64,000 bases of DNA from Promicromonospora sp042731755 (GCF_042731755.1 NZ_JBHWLR010000009.1:186001-250000), one strand, 5' to 3'. Positions 1 through 8,870 are shown, numbered from the stretch's first letter. Made by a program: numbers and translations. Notes: a model not told the origin generated them from the letters alone.

Positions 1-881
1 GTCGCAAGGTTCGCGTGGCCCAGCACCTCCTGCACGGCACGCAGGTCGGAACCGCCCTGCAGCAGGTGGGTCGCGGCGGAGTGCCGGAGCGCGTGGGGCG
101 CGACGTCGTCGACGCCGGCCTGGGCCGCGAGCCGGTGCACGGCCTCGCGCACCTGACGCTGACCCCAGCGTCCGCCGCGCTCCCCCACGAGGAAGGCGTC
201 ACCGGTGGCGGCGGTCATGAACGCGGGCCGGCCGTCGGACAGCCAGGCGTCGACGGAGCGCGCGGCCGGGATCCCGAACGGGACGACGCGCTCCTTGCCG
301 CCCTTGCCGAGCACCCGCACGAGCCGGTCGCGCGCGTCCACGTGCCCGATGTCGACCGAGACCAGCTCGCCCACGCGGATGCCCGCGCCGTACAGCAGCT
401 CAGCGGCGACCCAGGAGCGCAAGGCCGCGGGCCGGGACGCCTCGTCGGCCTCGTCCGCGGCGGCTCGCGCGCCGTCGAGCAGCCGGCTGGCGGCGTCCAC
501 GTCGAGCACCGTGGGCAGCGTGCGCGGCACCTTGGGGCTCGCGAGCCGCGCCGAGGGGTCGACGGGCACGAGCCCGGAGCGGTGGGCCCAGCGCAGGAAC
601 GCCCTGGCGGAGGCGCCGCGGCGGGCGAGCGTGGAGCGCGCGAGCCCGCGGTCGGACTGCGACGCGAGCCACCCGCGCAGCAGCGTCAGGTCGATCTCGT
701 CGAGGCTCGTGCTCCCGTGCCGCATCGCGTACCGCAGCAGGTCGGTCACGTCCGCCACGTAGGCACGCCGAGTGTGGGCGGAGTGCCCGCGCTGCGCGTG
801 GAGGTAGCTGGCGAAGCGGGACACGGCGTCGGACAACTGCTCGGGCAGCCGAGGCAAGCCGGACAGGTCGGTAAGGTCCAC
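1..881 (-). CDS. xerC: Tyrosine recombinase XerC, C-terminus outside window
   Basis: Site-specific tyrosine recombinase that resolves chromosome dimers at dif together with XerD. The visible 293 codons hold the N-terminal SAM-like DNA-binding domain (first ~100 residues) and most of the catalytic domain: the Arg in GAGIRVGEL, the Lys in GKGGKERVVPFG, HALRHSAATH and the GHANL His. The nucleophilic Tyr should come just after GHANLAT and lies beyond base 1. I chose GTG at 881, which begins VDLTDLSGLP, because it gives the usual N-terminal length; there is no clear ribosome binding site, and TTG at LSDAVSRF is an alternative. It follows dprA on the same strand, the usual actinobacterial order, but a plus-strand oxidoreductase lies between. 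Confidence 0.9.
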   Translation of the reverse strand, partial: MDLTDLSGLPRLPEQLSDAVSRFASYLHAQRGHSAHTRRAYVADVTDLLRYAMRHGSTSLDEIDLTLLRGWLASQSDRGLARSTLARRGASARAFLRWAHRSGLVPVDPSARLASPKVPRTLPTVLDVDAASRLLDGARAAADEADEASRPAALRSWVAAELLYGAGIRVGELVSVDIGHVDARDRLVRVLGKGGKERVVPFGIPAARSVDAWLSDGRPAFMTAATGDAFLVGERGGRWGQRQVREAVHRLAAQAGVDDVAPHALRHSAATHLLQGGSDLRAVQEVLGHANLA

Positions 882-1031
882 GTTTGCCAGTGTGCAGCCG
901 GACCGCCACGGGGTGAAGCAGGCGCGCCGCGTTGCGCGACCCGGTGCGTCGCCCGGTGTGTCGCTGCGTCGGGTCGCTCTGCCACACTGGCCGGTCGGAC
1001 AGCGCAGCCGGACGAGTGCAGGAGGACCGCG

Positions 1032-1991
1032 ATGATGCGTGCCGTACAGGTGACCGAGTTCGGCGGGCCCGAGGTGCTCCGGCCCGTTGACGTGCCGGAG
1101 CCGACCGCCGGGCCGGGGCAGGTGCTGATCGAGGTGTCGCGCATCGGCGTGAACTACGCCGACACGCACCAGGTCGAGAACTCCTACCAGACGCCGACCC
1201 GGCTGCCGTTCGTCCCCGGGAGCGAGGTCGTCGGACGCACGCCGGACGGACAGCGGGTCGCCGCCCTGCTGACCGGCGGGGGCGGGTACGCCGAACGGGC
1301 AGTCGCCGACGCAGCCATGACCTTTCCCGTGCCCGACGACGTCGACGACCTCACCGCGCTCTCCATGCTGGTGCAGGGCACGACCGCCTGGGTCCTGCTG
1401 CGCAAGAACGCGCACCTCGAACCGGGCGAGTCCGTGGTGGTGCACGCGGCCGCGGGCGGCGTCGGCACGATCGCCGTGCAGCTCGCCAAGGCCTGGGGCG
1501 CCGGCCGGGTCGTCGCCACCGCGAGCACGTCCGACAAGCGCATGCTGACCCTCGGTCTCGGCGCGGACATCGCCGTCGACTCCCGGGCGGACGACCTGCG
1601 GACGGCCCTGCTCGACGCCAACGGAGGGCGCGTCGACATCGTGCTCGACATGGTGGGCGGCACCACGACCGACCAGAGCCTGGCCGTGCTCGCACCGTTC
1701 GGCCGGCTCGTCTTCTACGGCATGGCGGGGCGCGAGCAGCCCAAGCCCGTGGAGCTGCGCAACCTGCTCGGCCACAGCAGCACGGTCGCGGGCATGTGGC
1801 TGCCGCACGTCTTCCGGCTGCCGGGCAACCTCTACGGCCGGGCGCTGACCGAGCTGTTCGACCTCGCCCGCAGCGGCCGGATCCGCGCCGTCGCGGGCGG
1901 CGAGTACCCGCTGTCCGACGCCCGCGGCGCGCACGAGGCCCTCCGCTCGCGGGGCACCGTCGGCAAGCTCCTGCTCGACCCGACCGCCTGA
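1032..1991 (+). CDS. Zinc-free NADPH:quinone oxidoreductase, MDR family
   Basis: Medium-chain dehydrogenase/reductase of the quinone oxidoreductase (Qor-like) branch, 319 residues. The N-terminal GroES-like fold starts MMRAVQVTEFGGPEV; the Rossmann part carries the AAAGGVG nucleotide loop near residue 140. No zinc-binding Cys/His cluster is seen, as expected for quinone or enoyl reductases rather than alcohol dehydrogenases. AGGAGG at 1020-1025 fixes the start at 1032, with 1035 as a near-equal choice. It is a single gene, divergent from xerC and convergent with dprA. The true substrate cannot be told from sequence. Confidence 0.85.
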   Translation: MMRAVQVTEFGGPEVLRPVDVPEPTAGPGQVLIEVSRIGVNYADTHQVENSYQTPTRLPFVPGSEVVGRTPDGQRVAALLTGGGGYAERAVADAAMTFPVPDDVDDLTALSMLVQGTTAWVLLRKNAHLEPGESVVVHAAAGGVGTIAVQLAKAWGAGRVVATASTSDKRMLTLGLGADIAVDSRADDLRTALLDANGGRVDIVLDMVGGTTTDQSLAVLAPFGRLVFYGMAGREQPKPVELRNLLGHSSTVAGMWLPHVFRLPGNLYGRALTELFDLARSGRIRAVAGGEYPLSDARGAHEALRSRGTVGKLLLDPTA

Positions 1992-2011
1992 CCGACGACC
2001 CGGGATCGCCG

Positions 2012-2048
2012 GCCCGGCGGCCGGGCTGGGCGGCCCCGCAGACCGCCC
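2012..2048. terminator. Candidate convergent terminator hairpins
   Basis: Two short GC-rich hairpins lie between the converging oxidoreductase and dprA stops: GCCCGG/CCGGGC (2012-2026, 3-nt loop) and GGGCGG/CCGCCC (2028-2048). Neither has a T tract, so this is only a plausible terminator. Confidence 0.3.
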
Positions 2049-2055
2049 GGCCCGG

Positions 2056-3342
2056 TCACCGCCTGCGCCAGCCTCCGTCCCGCCGCTCGGCCAGCCCCAT
2101 CAGCTCGAGCAGCCCGAGTGCTCCGGTCGTGTCGTCGAGCGCGATCCCGGCGGTGCGTGCGATCGACCGCTCGTGCGCCGGCTTGCGCACGGGCAGGGCG
2201 TCGAGCACCGCCTTGCCCGCCGCGTCGAGGTCGTCCCCCGGCCGCGTCTCGCCCTGTCGGCGCGGCGCGGTCTCGCCGACGTCGCCGACCAGCTCGGCGG
2301 CCTCGGCGGCATCGGTGACGCAGACGGCCGCGCCGCGCCGCAGCAGCTCGTGGCAGCCGCTGGAGGCCATGGACGTGACCGGTCCTGGCACCGCCCCCAG
2401 CGGACGCAGCAGCGACACCGCGTGGTTGGCCGTGGACAGCGCGCCGGAACGCAGCGCCGCCTCGACCACCACCGTGCCCGCCGTGAACGCGGCGATCAGC
2501 CGGTTGCGCTGGAGGAACCGCTGCTTGCCCGGCACGGAGCCCGGCGGCACCTCGCTCACCACGGCGCCCTGCGCGGCCGTCCGCAGCAGCAGGTCGGTGT
2601 TGCTCGCGGGGTAGAGCCGGTCGACCCCGCCAGCGAGGAACGCCACCGTCCGCGCCCCCGAGACCAGGGCGCCCCGGTGCGCCTCCGCGTCGATCCCGTG
2701 GGCGCCGCCGGAGACCACGGTGAACCCCCGGTCGGCCAGCCCGCACGCCAGGTCCCGCGTCACGCGGACGCCGTAGCCGGTGCAGGCGCGCGAGCCCACC
2801 AGCGACACCGAGCGTGCCGCCAGCCCGGCCAGGTCGGGATCGCCCCGCACCCACAGGGCCAGGGGCGCCGTGGCGCCGAGTCCCGCGAACGACAGGGGCC
2901 AGCCCGGGTGGTCCGGCGTCAGGAAGGTGCCGTCGTACCGGCCGAGCACGACGAGCTCGCCCTCGGGGTCGAGGCGGTCGAGCCGGGGTGCCCAGCGCCG
3001 CACCGCGGCGACGACCAGCGCGGCGGCCCGCGACCCGGACGCGTCCGGCCCCTCGGCGACCGCCCCGAGCACGTGGCCGGGGGCGTCGGCGCGACCACCC
3101 GGGCCCTGGACCGCGGCCTGCATCCCACCGATCCGCCGGAGGACGGCACCGGCCCGGGCGGGCGCCCGGGCGGCGTCGAGCAGCCAGTCGAGCGCGTCCA
3201 CGGGGCCGAGCTGCTCCACCAGGGCGCCGGCCACCGGGTCGCCCGGCTCGGCGATGCGGCTCCACGCGGCCCGCGCCAGCACCGGGTCTGCGGGGTCGAA
3301 CCGGAGCCTCGCCCGGGGCAGCTCGAAGAGCGGCTCAGCCAT
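2056..3342 (-). CDS. dprA: DNA-processing protein DprA
   Basis: DprA/Smf binds incoming single-stranded DNA and loads RecA during transformation. The protein has 428 residues. The Rossmann-like core shows SLVGSRACTGYG, VVSGGAHGIDAEAH and AGGVDRLYPASN; an N-terminal helical region precedes it, and a C-terminal winged-helix segment ends GGWRRR. The start codon overlaps the end of yifB by 8 bp, so the two are probably translationally coupled. Together with yifB and yraN this is the conserved dprA cluster of actinobacteria; it does not by itself show that the organism is naturally competent. Confidence 0.95.
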   Translation of the reverse strand: MAEPLFELPRARLRFDPADPVLARAAWSRIAEPGDPVAGALVEQLGPVDALDWLLDAARAPARAGAVLRRIGGMQAAVQGPGGRADAPGHVLGAVAEGPDASGSRAAALVVAAVRRWAPRLDRLDPEGELVVLGRYDGTFLTPDHPGWPLSFAGLGATAPLALWVRGDPDLAGLAARSVSLVGSRACTGYGVRVTRDLACGLADRGFTVVSGGAHGIDAEAHRGALVSGARTVAFLAGGVDRLYPASNTDLLLRTAAQGAVVSEVPPGSVPGKQRFLQRNRLIAAFTAGTVVVEAALRSGALSTANHAVSLLRPLGAVPGPVTSMASSGCHELLRRGAAVCVTDAAEAAELVGDVGETAPRRQGETRPGDDLDAAGKAVLDALPVRKPAHERSIARTAGIALDDTTGALGLLELMGLAERRDGGWRRR

Positions 3343-4885
3343 GGTCGCCTCCCGTGCGCAGCAGCAGCGCGTTCCCGACGTCGGACACCGTGGGCGCGTC
3401 GCGCCCGGCGAGGTCGGCGATGGTCCAGGCGATCCGCAGCACCCGGTCCACGCCGCGGAGGCTCAGCCGCCCGTCGGTCATGGCCAGCTCGATCGGCCGG
3501 AGGAGGCCGGGGTGCGGCCGGAGCAGGTCACGCAGGAACCGCCCGGGCATCTCCGCGTTGGTGGACCAGGGCGTGTCGGCCAGCCGGGCGCGGGCGGCCT
3601 GCCGCGCGGCCAGCACCCGGGCGGCCACCACCGACGTCGGCTCGGACGTGCCCTCCAGCCGCTCGACCCGGTCTACGGGCTGCACCTCGACCTGCACGTC
3701 CACCCGGTCCAGCAGCGGCCCGGAGAGCCGCGCGAAGTACCGGCGTCGCGTGGTCGGCGAGCAGGCGCAGTCCAGGCCCTTGCCGATGGCCAGCCCGCAG
3801 GGGCACGGGTTGGCCGCGAGGACGAGCTGGAACCGGGCCGGGTAGCGCGCCGAGCCGCCCGACCGGTGGATCACCAGCTCGCCCTGCTCCAGCGGCTGCC
3901 GGAGCGTCTCCAGCACCCGGGCGCCGAACTCGGGGGCCTCGTCCAGGAACAGGATCCCGCGGTGCGCCAGCGACACCGCCCCAGGCCGCGGGATGCCCGA
4001 CCCGCCACCCACCACCGCCGCCTGGGTCGCCGTGTGGTGCGGGTCCTCGTACGGGGGCCGGCGGATCAGGCCTCCGCCCGGGTCGAACGTGCCCGCCACG
4101 GAGTGCACCGCGGTGACCTCGACGGCCTCGCGGTCGGTGAGGTCGGGCAGGATCCCGGGCAGCCGGGAGGCCAGCATCGTCTTGCCGGCACCCGGCGGCC
4201 CGACGAGCAGCAGGTGGTGCCCTCCGGCGGCCGCGACCTCCAGGGCCCTGCGCGGTTCCTCCTGACCCACGACGTCGGCCAGGTCGCCCGGCAGTCGCGC
4301 CGCCAGCGCGGAGCGGACCGGTCGCACCGCGACGACCTCGCGCACCAGCTCCGGCGGGCCGCCGTGCAGCGCCACCACCTCGGCCAGGCTCGTGGCGCCG
4401 ACGACCCGCGCCCCCGGCACCAGCCGCGCCTCGTCGGCGTCGCCGGCCGCCACCACGACGTCCGGGTAGCCCGCGGCCACGGCGGCCGCCACGGTCGGCA
4501 GCACGCCCCGGACCGGCTGGACCCGCCCGTCGAGGCCGAGCTCGCCCAGGTGCACCACCCGGTCCAGGCCGGTCCTGCTCATCCCCGGAGACGTCGGCCC
4601 GTCGGTGCCCGCGAGGATCGCCACCGCGATCGCCAGGTCGTACGCGCTGCCCTGCTTGCGCAGCGAGGCGGGCGACAGGTTGACGGTGATCTTCTTGACC
4701 GGCCACGGCAGCCCCGTGGAGGTCACCGCGGCCCGCACCCGGTCGCGGGACTCGCTCAGCGCGGCGTCGGGCAGACCGACCAGCGTGAAGCCCGGGACCG
4801 ACGCCGCGAGGTGCGCCTGCACCTCCACCACGTGCCCCTGCATGCCGACGAGCGACACCGCCCGGGTGGTCGCGATCCCCATCAC
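3335..4885 (-). CDS. yifB: YifB/ComM family Mg-chelatase-like AAA+ ATPase
   Basis: ComM-like AAA+ protein; in Gram-negative relatives ComM is a branch-migration helicase that helps integrate transformed DNA. The protein has 516 residues. A Lon-like ChlI domain fills the first ~150 residues, followed by an AAA+ core with Walker A GPPGAGKT at 229-236 and Walker B ILFLDEAPEF, then the C-terminal Mg-chelatase domain with the conserved ANPCPCG. The second Met (MGIATT) is as likely a start as the first. It overlaps yraN by 4 bp upstream and dprA downstream, giving a tight three-gene operon. Confidence 0.95.
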   Translation of the reverse strand: MMGIATTRAVSLVGMQGHVVEVQAHLAASVPGFTLVGLPDAALSESRDRVRAAVTSTGLPWPVKKITVNLSPASLRKQGSAYDLAIAVAILAGTDGPTSPGMSRTGLDRVVHLGELGLDGRVQPVRGVLPTVAAAVAAGYPDVVVAAGDADEARLVPGARVVGATSLAEVVALHGGPPELVREVVAVRPVRSALAARLPGDLADVVGQEEPRRALEVAAAGGHHLLLVGPPGAGKTMLASRLPGILPDLTDREAVEVTAVHSVAGTFDPGGGLIRRPPYEDPHHTATQAAVVGGGSGIPRPGAVSLAHRGILFLDEAPEFGARVLETLRQPLEQGELVIHRSGGSARYPARFQLVLAANPCPCGLAIGKGLDCACSPTTRRRYFARLSGPLLDRVDVQVEVQPVDRVERLEGTSEPTSVVAARVLAARQAARARLADTPWSTNAEMPGRFLRDLLRPHPGLLRPIELAMTDGRLSLRGVDRVLRIAWTIADLAGRDAPTVSDVGNALLLRTGGDHG

Positions 4886-5328
4886 GCCACCGACTCGAGG
4901 TGCTCGACGACGGCGGGGCCCTGGCGCTGCAGCGTCACCGCGACCACGTCGATGCGGATGGCGCCGAAGCGGGTGCGCACCTCAGGCAGCACCGGCACCG
5001 GTCTGCCCGGGCCCGCCTCCTCCTGCAGCCGCGCCGCGGCGAGCCGGTCAGCGGCGAGCCGTTCGCGGAAGACCGTGAGCCACTGCCCCGTCAGCCGCTT
5101 GATCCGGGTCAGCTTGCGCGGCGTCACCGCCTCCGCCGGATGCCCGTACCCCAGCCCCGACCTGGTCTTGACCTCGACCACCACGAGCACGTCGCCGTCG
5201 ATCGCGACGATGTCGAGCTCACCCTCCGTGCCGCGCCAGTTGGTGTCGAGCACCTGCCAGCCGCGTGCCTCCACGTGCCGCAGCGCGACCCGCTCGCCGT
5301 ACCGGCCTACGCCGTCCTTCTTCGCCAT
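4882..5328 (-). CDS. yraN: YraN/UPF0102 family endonuclease-like protein
   Basis: Small restriction-endonuclease-fold protein (UPF0102) of unproven cellular role. The PD-(D/E)XK-like core is visible: GRYGERVA, then GTEGELDIVAIDGD and VVVEVKTRSG, giving the E...D...ExK set. GGAGG eight bases upstream supports ATG at 5328, 148 residues, rather than the in-frame GTG at 5337, which lies inside that ribosome binding site. It is the first gene of the yraN-yifB-dprA operon and overlaps yifB by 4 bp. Confidence 0.92.
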   Translation of the reverse strand: MAKKDGVGRYGERVALRHVEARGWQVLDTNWRGTEGELDIVAIDGDVLVVVEVKTRSGLGYGHPAEAVTPRKLTRIKRLTGQWLTVFRERLAADRLAAARLQEEAGPGRPVPVLPEVRTRFGAIRIDVVAVTLQRQGPAVVEHLESVA

Positions 5329-5340
5329 CGCGTCCACCTC

Positions 5341-5360
5341 CGTGACCAGCCTTGGTCACG
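5341..5360 (-). repeat. Perfect 8-bp inverted repeat before yraN
   Basis: CGTGACCA and TGGTCACG flank a 4-nt loop and end within a few bases of the yraN ribosome binding site. It could be a protein operator or an mRNA hairpin next to the Shine-Dalgarno sequence. The remaining 5361-5494 shows no gene. Confidence 0.35.
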
Positions 5361-5494
5361 CAGGAGCCGTCAGGCGGGGTCCGCGGGGTCACCTGTGCAC
5401 GGATCGATGATCCACAGGGTCGGCGTCGCGCTCGAACCGCAGGAACCTCGTCACGAGGGTCTGTCCAGCCCCACGGGGAGTTCCGCAGGAACCG

Positions 5495-5794
5495 TCAGAG
5501 CGCGAGCTCGGCCTTGGCCAGCTCCTCGACGTTCACGTCCTTGAACGTCACCACGCGCACCGACTTCACGAACCGCGCCGAGCGGTAGACGTCCCACACC
5601 CAGGCGTCGCCGAGCCGCAGCTCGAAGTACACCTCGCCCGCCGCGGACCGCACCTGCAGGTCCACCTGGTTGGCGAGGTAGAACCGGCGTTCGGTCTCCA
5701 CCACGTAGGCGAACAGGCCTACCACGTCGCGGTACTCGCGATAGAGCGCTAGCTCCATCTCCGTCTCGTAGTTCTCGAGGTCTTCGGCGCTCAC
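5495..5794 (-). CDS. DUF2469 family protein
   Basis: Conserved actinobacterial protein of 99 residues and unknown function. It starts with GTG (MSAEDLENYETEMELALYRE) and contains the family's acidic N-terminus, the FAYVVETERRFYLANQVDL stretch and a DAWVWDVYR motif. It lies 7 bp after rnhB, its usual neighbour, so it is probably cotranscribed with lepB-rnhB. No catalytic motif or membrane segment is visible. Identification rests on the characteristic sequence and synteny. Confidence 0.9.
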   Translation of the reverse strand: MSAEDLENYETEMELALYREYRDVVGLFAYVVETERRFYLANQVDLQVRSAAGEVYFELRLGDAWVWDVYRSARFVKSVRVVTFKDVNVEELAKAELAL

Positions 5795-5801
5795 GACGAC
5801 A

Positions 5802-6491
5802 TCATCCCACCGACGCCGCAGTTCCGGGCAGGTTCCAGGACCTGCGGTGGTGTGGCGTCGGCCCGTGCAGCCCGAGGGCGTCCATGTGGGCCTTCGCGCT
5901 GTAGCCCTTGTTCTGGTCCCACGCGTACTCGGGGTGCCGCTGCGCGAGCTCGACCAGGATCGCGTCGCGCTCCACCTTGGCCAGCACGCTGGCGGCCGCC
6001 ACGGACGTGCAGGTCATGTCGGCCTTGATCAGCGTGCGCACCGCGGGCTCCGGCAGGTCGTCCTCCGGGGCGTCCGCCGCGGCGAACAGGTCGAGCGCGG
6101 GCGTGGAGAGCCAGTTGTGCTTGCCGTCCAGCACGACGACGTCGACGTCGCCGCACACCTGCCGCACCTGGGCCAGCGCGCGCCGGCCGGCCATCCGGAG
6201 CGCGGCGATGATCCCGTGCTCGTCGATCTCGGCCGGACCCGCGTGCCCCACGCCCCACGCGACCGCCCACCGCCGCACGGCGGGCGCGATGGCCTCGCGC
6301 GCGCCGGGCGTGAGCAGCTTCGAGTCGGCGACGCCCTTGGGACCGGTGCGCGTGGCGGCGTCGACCACGACGACGCCCACGCTGACGGGCCCCGCGAGAG
6401 CTCCGCGCCCCACCTCGTCCATGCCCGCCACGAGGCGGGCGCCCGAGGCGAGGAGCGCCCTCTCCTGCCGCAGCGTGGGCACCTTGCGCAC
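5802..6491 (-). CDS. rnhB: Ribonuclease HII
   Basis: Removes ribonucleotides misincorporated in DNA and degrades RNA-DNA hybrids. The protein has 229 residues. The acidic catalytic set is present: D and E in GMDEVGRGALAGPV, D in VVVLDGKHNWL and D in LIKADMTCTSVAAAS. The start is GTG at 6491, 3 bp after the lepB stop, so translation is likely coupled. Position in lepB-rnhB-DUF2469-yraN is standard for actinobacteria. Confidence 0.95.
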   Translation of the reverse strand: MRKVPTLRQERALLASGARLVAGMDEVGRGALAGPVSVGVVVVDAATRTGPKGVADSKLLTPGAREAIAPAVRRWAVAWGVGHAGPAEIDEHGIIAALRMAGRRALAQVRQVCGDVDVVVLDGKHNWLSTPALDLFAAADAPEDDLPEPAVRTLIKADMTCTSVAAASVLAKVERDAILVELAQRHPEYAWDQNKGYSAKAHMDALGLHGPTPHHRRSWNLPGTAASVG

Positions 6492-6494
6492 CGC

Positions 6495-7313
6495 CTACTT
6501 CTCCGCGGGAGGCGCGTCCGGGACGCCGCTGAAGACGTCGCTCGGGTTGCTGTGCCAGTTCAGCCGGTCCAGCGGCCAGACGGTCGCGAACGCCGTGCCC
6601 ACCACGTTCTCGACCGGCACGAACCCGCCGCCCGGCTTGCCGCGGTTGTAGCGCGAGTCCATCGAGTCCTGCCGGTTGTCACCCATGACCCAGAGCATGT
6701 CGTCGGGCACGGTGACCTCGAACGGGTCCTGGCTGGGGATCGAACCCGGCTTGATGTACGTCTCGTCGATCGGCGTGCCGTTCACCGACACCCGGCCCTC
6801 GGCGTCGCAGCAGACGACCTTGTCGCCGGGCAGGCCGATGAGGCGCTTGATGAGGTGGTCGCCGGTGTCCTGCGGCAGCAGGCCGACCATGGTCAGGAAG
6901 GAGACCGCCGCGTCACCGACCGGGCCGCGCTCCGGCGGCACGTACGGCGGCAGCCAGTCACCCGGGTCCACGAAGACGACGATGTCCCCGTGCTCCAGGT
7001 CGAACGGGCCGGGCGTCAGCCGCGACGCCATGACGCGGTCGCCCTCGGTCAGCGTGTCCTCCATGGACGCGCTCGGGATGTAGAACGGCTGCACCAGCAG
7101 CGTCTTGATCAGCCACGACAGGACCAGCGCGCTGACGACGATGATCCCGACCTCACGGAGCATCGCGAGGACGCCCGACTGCTGCCTGCGCGGCTCACGG
7201 CCGTGCGCGGCCCCACCCTGACGATGCGCCCCGCTGCTTCCCCACGGATCCTCTGCGCTCAAGGGCGTCCCATCGATAGGGGTGGGCGGTGCCACCCGGT
7301 CGAAACTCGTCAC
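6495..7313 (-). CDS. lepB: Signal peptidase I
   Basis: Membrane serine protease that removes signal peptides from exported proteins. A cytoplasmic N-terminus is followed by one hydrophobic segment (VGIIVVSALVLSWLIKTLLV), then the catalytic Ser in PSASMEDTL, the Lys in HLIKRLIGLPGDKV and the GDNR...DSRYNRG boxes. The frame stays open up to 7373, but codons above 7313 (AGA, AGG, ATT, CAA) are unlike this genome's coding sequence, so I prefer GTG at 7313 (272 residues). No good ribosome binding site is seen at either start. Confidence 0.92.
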   Translation of the reverse strand: MTSFDRVAPPTPIDGTPLSAEDPWGSSGAHRQGGAAHGREPRRQQSGVLAMLREVGIIVVSALVLSWLIKTLLVQPFYIPSASMEDTLTEGDRVMASRLTPGPFDLEHGDIVVFVDPGDWLPPYVPPERGPVGDAAVSFLTMVGLLPQDTGDHLIKRLIGLPGDKVVCCDAEGRVSVNGTPIDETYIKPGSIPSQDPFEVTVPDDMLWVMGDNRQDSMDSRYNRGKPGGGFVPVENVVGTAFATVWPLDRLNWHSNPSDVFSGVPDAPPAEK

Positions 7314-7410
7314 GAGCCTAACTCTGTCACCTTGGAGCGCCCCCGGCGAAATGGTCGGGCGGGCGAACATCAAGCCCGACGGATATCCGCACAGACCGGA
7401 CGTGAAACGA

Positions 7411-7451
7411 CACCGGCCGCCGTCCTCGGTCTAGGAGGACGGCGGCCGGTG
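7411..7451 (-). terminator. Strong rplS terminator
   Basis: A perfect 17-bp stem (7411-7427 with 7435-7451) has a 7-nt loop and lies 29 bp after the rplS stop. On the minus strand it is followed by a modest T-rich TCGTTTC. It separates rplS from lepB. Confidence 0.85.
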
Positions 7452-7479
7452 CCGTGGAGCGCCGGAGCGCTCAGAACGC

Positions 7480-7827
7480 TCAGTTCTCGCGCTTCTCGCG
7501 GATCTTCGCCTTCTTGCCGCGCAGCTCGCGCAGGTAGTACAGCTTCGCGCGACGGACGTCACCGCGGGTGACGACCTCGACGGACTCGATGGTCGGCGCG
7601 TGCAGCGGGAACTTGCGCTCCACGCCCACACCGAAGCTGACCTTGCGGACGGCGAAGGTCTCGCCGATGCCGCCGCCGTGGCGGGAGATGACGACGCCCT
7701 GGAACGCCTGGACGCGGGAGCGGTTGCCCTCGACGACCTTGACGTTGACCTTGACGGTGTCACCGGCACGGAAGTCCGGGATGTCGGACCGCAGCTGGGC
7801 TGCGTCGATGATGTCGAGCTTCTGCAT
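7480..7827 (-). CDS. rplS: 50S ribosomal protein L19
   Basis: Large-subunit protein at the 30S-50S interface. The protein has 115 residues starting MQKLDIIDAAQL; an in-frame extension upstream is rejected because GGAGAG sits just before this ATG. Typical L19 segments are FRAGDTVKVNVKVVEG, FQGVVISRHGGG and the basic tail RELRGKKAKIREKREN. It is monocistronic by structure: a long leader upstream and a strong hairpin terminator downstream. Confidence 0.97.
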   Translation of the reverse strand: MQKLDIIDAAQLRSDIPDFRAGDTVKVNVKVVEGNRSRVQAFQGVVISRHGGGIGETFAVRKVSFGVGVERKFPLHAPTIESVEVVTRGDVRRAKLYYLRELRGKKAKIREKREN

Positions 7828-7841
7828 CGTTCTCTCCGGGC

Positions 7842-7976
7842 CTGCCACAGGTCAGGCGCGAATCTCGTGGGCCCCGCCCCGGCCGTGCGGCCGTCAGGGT
7901 CCCGAAAGGGTGTGGATGGCGGTGCGGCTTGACCCGGTCGGGGGCGGTTGCCCGCCCCGGTCGTCCCCTGTGGCAG
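7842..7976 (-). promoter_or_regulatory. Candidate structured rplS mRNA leader
   Basis: The 5' leader of rplS can close on itself: CCTGTGGCAG at 7967-7976 is exactly complementary to CTGCCACAGG at 7842-7851, a 10-bp long-range stem that ends just before the L19 ribosome binding site. Inside is a second GC-rich hairpin (about 7930-7965, GGGGCGGG against CCGCCCC). Such leaders often mediate ribosomal-protein autoregulation; that role here is inference. Confidence 0.45.
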
Positions 7977-8068
7977 AGACCTGACCGGCGACGCACCAAC
8001 GGCTCATTCTGCCACACGAACGCGCAAAACCGCGGCCCGAGCAGGTGTGACCCGTGGCGGCGGGACGA

Positions 8069-8869
8069 TCAGGCCCGCGTCAGCCCGCCGCCGTCCGCCC
8101 CCGGCACCCAGCCGAGCTCAGCGAGCAGCTTCAGGTCGTGCTTGTCCAGCCCCGCGACGTCCAGGGCCTCGATCATGTCCGGCCGCCGCGCCGCCGTCCG
8201 CTCCAGCGCCTGGTCCCGGCGCCAGCGCTCGATCTTCGCGTGGTGCCCGGACAGCAGGACCTCGGGGATCTCGAGGTCCGCCCACGACGGCGGCTTCGTG
8301 TACACGGGGTACTCCAGCAACCCCGCGGCCCCGTGCGACTCCTCGACCAGCGAGTCCGGGTTGCCGACCATGCCGGGGATCAGCCGGGCCACGGCCTCGA
8401 TCATCACCAGCGAGGCCACCTCGCCGCCGTTGAGCACGTAGTCGCCGATCGACAGCTCGTGCACCGTGACGCCCGCGGACCGGTAGTGCTCGGCCACCCG
8501 CGCGTCGATGCCCTCGTAGCGCCCGCACGCGAACACGAGCTGCTCGGCCGACGCGAGGCTCTCGGCGTGCCGCTGGGTGAACACCTCGCCCGACGGCGTG
8601 GGCACGATCAGGTGCGCGCCCTCGGAGCGCGTGCCGGTCCCGGCACCCAGGACCTCGTCGATCGCCTGGCCCCACACGTCCGGGCGCATGACCATGCCCG
8701 CTCCCCCGCCGAACGGGGTGTCGTCGACGGTGCGGTGCCGGTCGGTGGTCCAGTCGCGCAGGTCGTGCACCCGCAGGTCCAGCAGGCCCCGCTGGCGCGC
8801 CTTGCCCACGAGGGACAGGTCGAGCACGGACAGGTAGTCCGGGAAGATCGAGACGACGTCGACGCGCAC
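8069..8869 (-). CDS. trmD: tRNA (guanine37-N1)-methyltransferase
   Basis: SPOUT methyltransferase that makes m1G37 in tRNAs with G36, preventing +1 frameshifts. The protein has 266 residues, with GTG at 8869 starting VRVDVVSIFPDYL; the frame is open further upstream but that part overlaps rimM in another frame. The trefoil-knot motifs GRYEGIDARV and GDYVLNGGEVA, plus the earlier GGGAGMVMRP, are intact. It starts 1 bp after the rimM stop, the conserved rimM-trmD pair. Confidence 0.96.
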   Translation of the reverse strand: MRVDVVSIFPDYLSVLDLSLVGKARQRGLLDLRVHDLRDWTTDRHRTVDDTPFGGGAGMVMRPDVWGQAIDEVLGAGTGTRSEGAHLIVPTPSGEVFTQRHAESLASAEQLVFACGRYEGIDARVAEHYRSAGVTVHELSIGDYVLNGGEVASLVMIEAVARLIPGMVGNPDSLVEESHGAAGLLEYPVYTKPPSWADLEIPEVLLSGHHAKIERWRRDQALERTAARRPDMIEALDVAGLDKHDLKLLAELGWVPGADGGGLTRA

Positions 8870-8870
8870 G

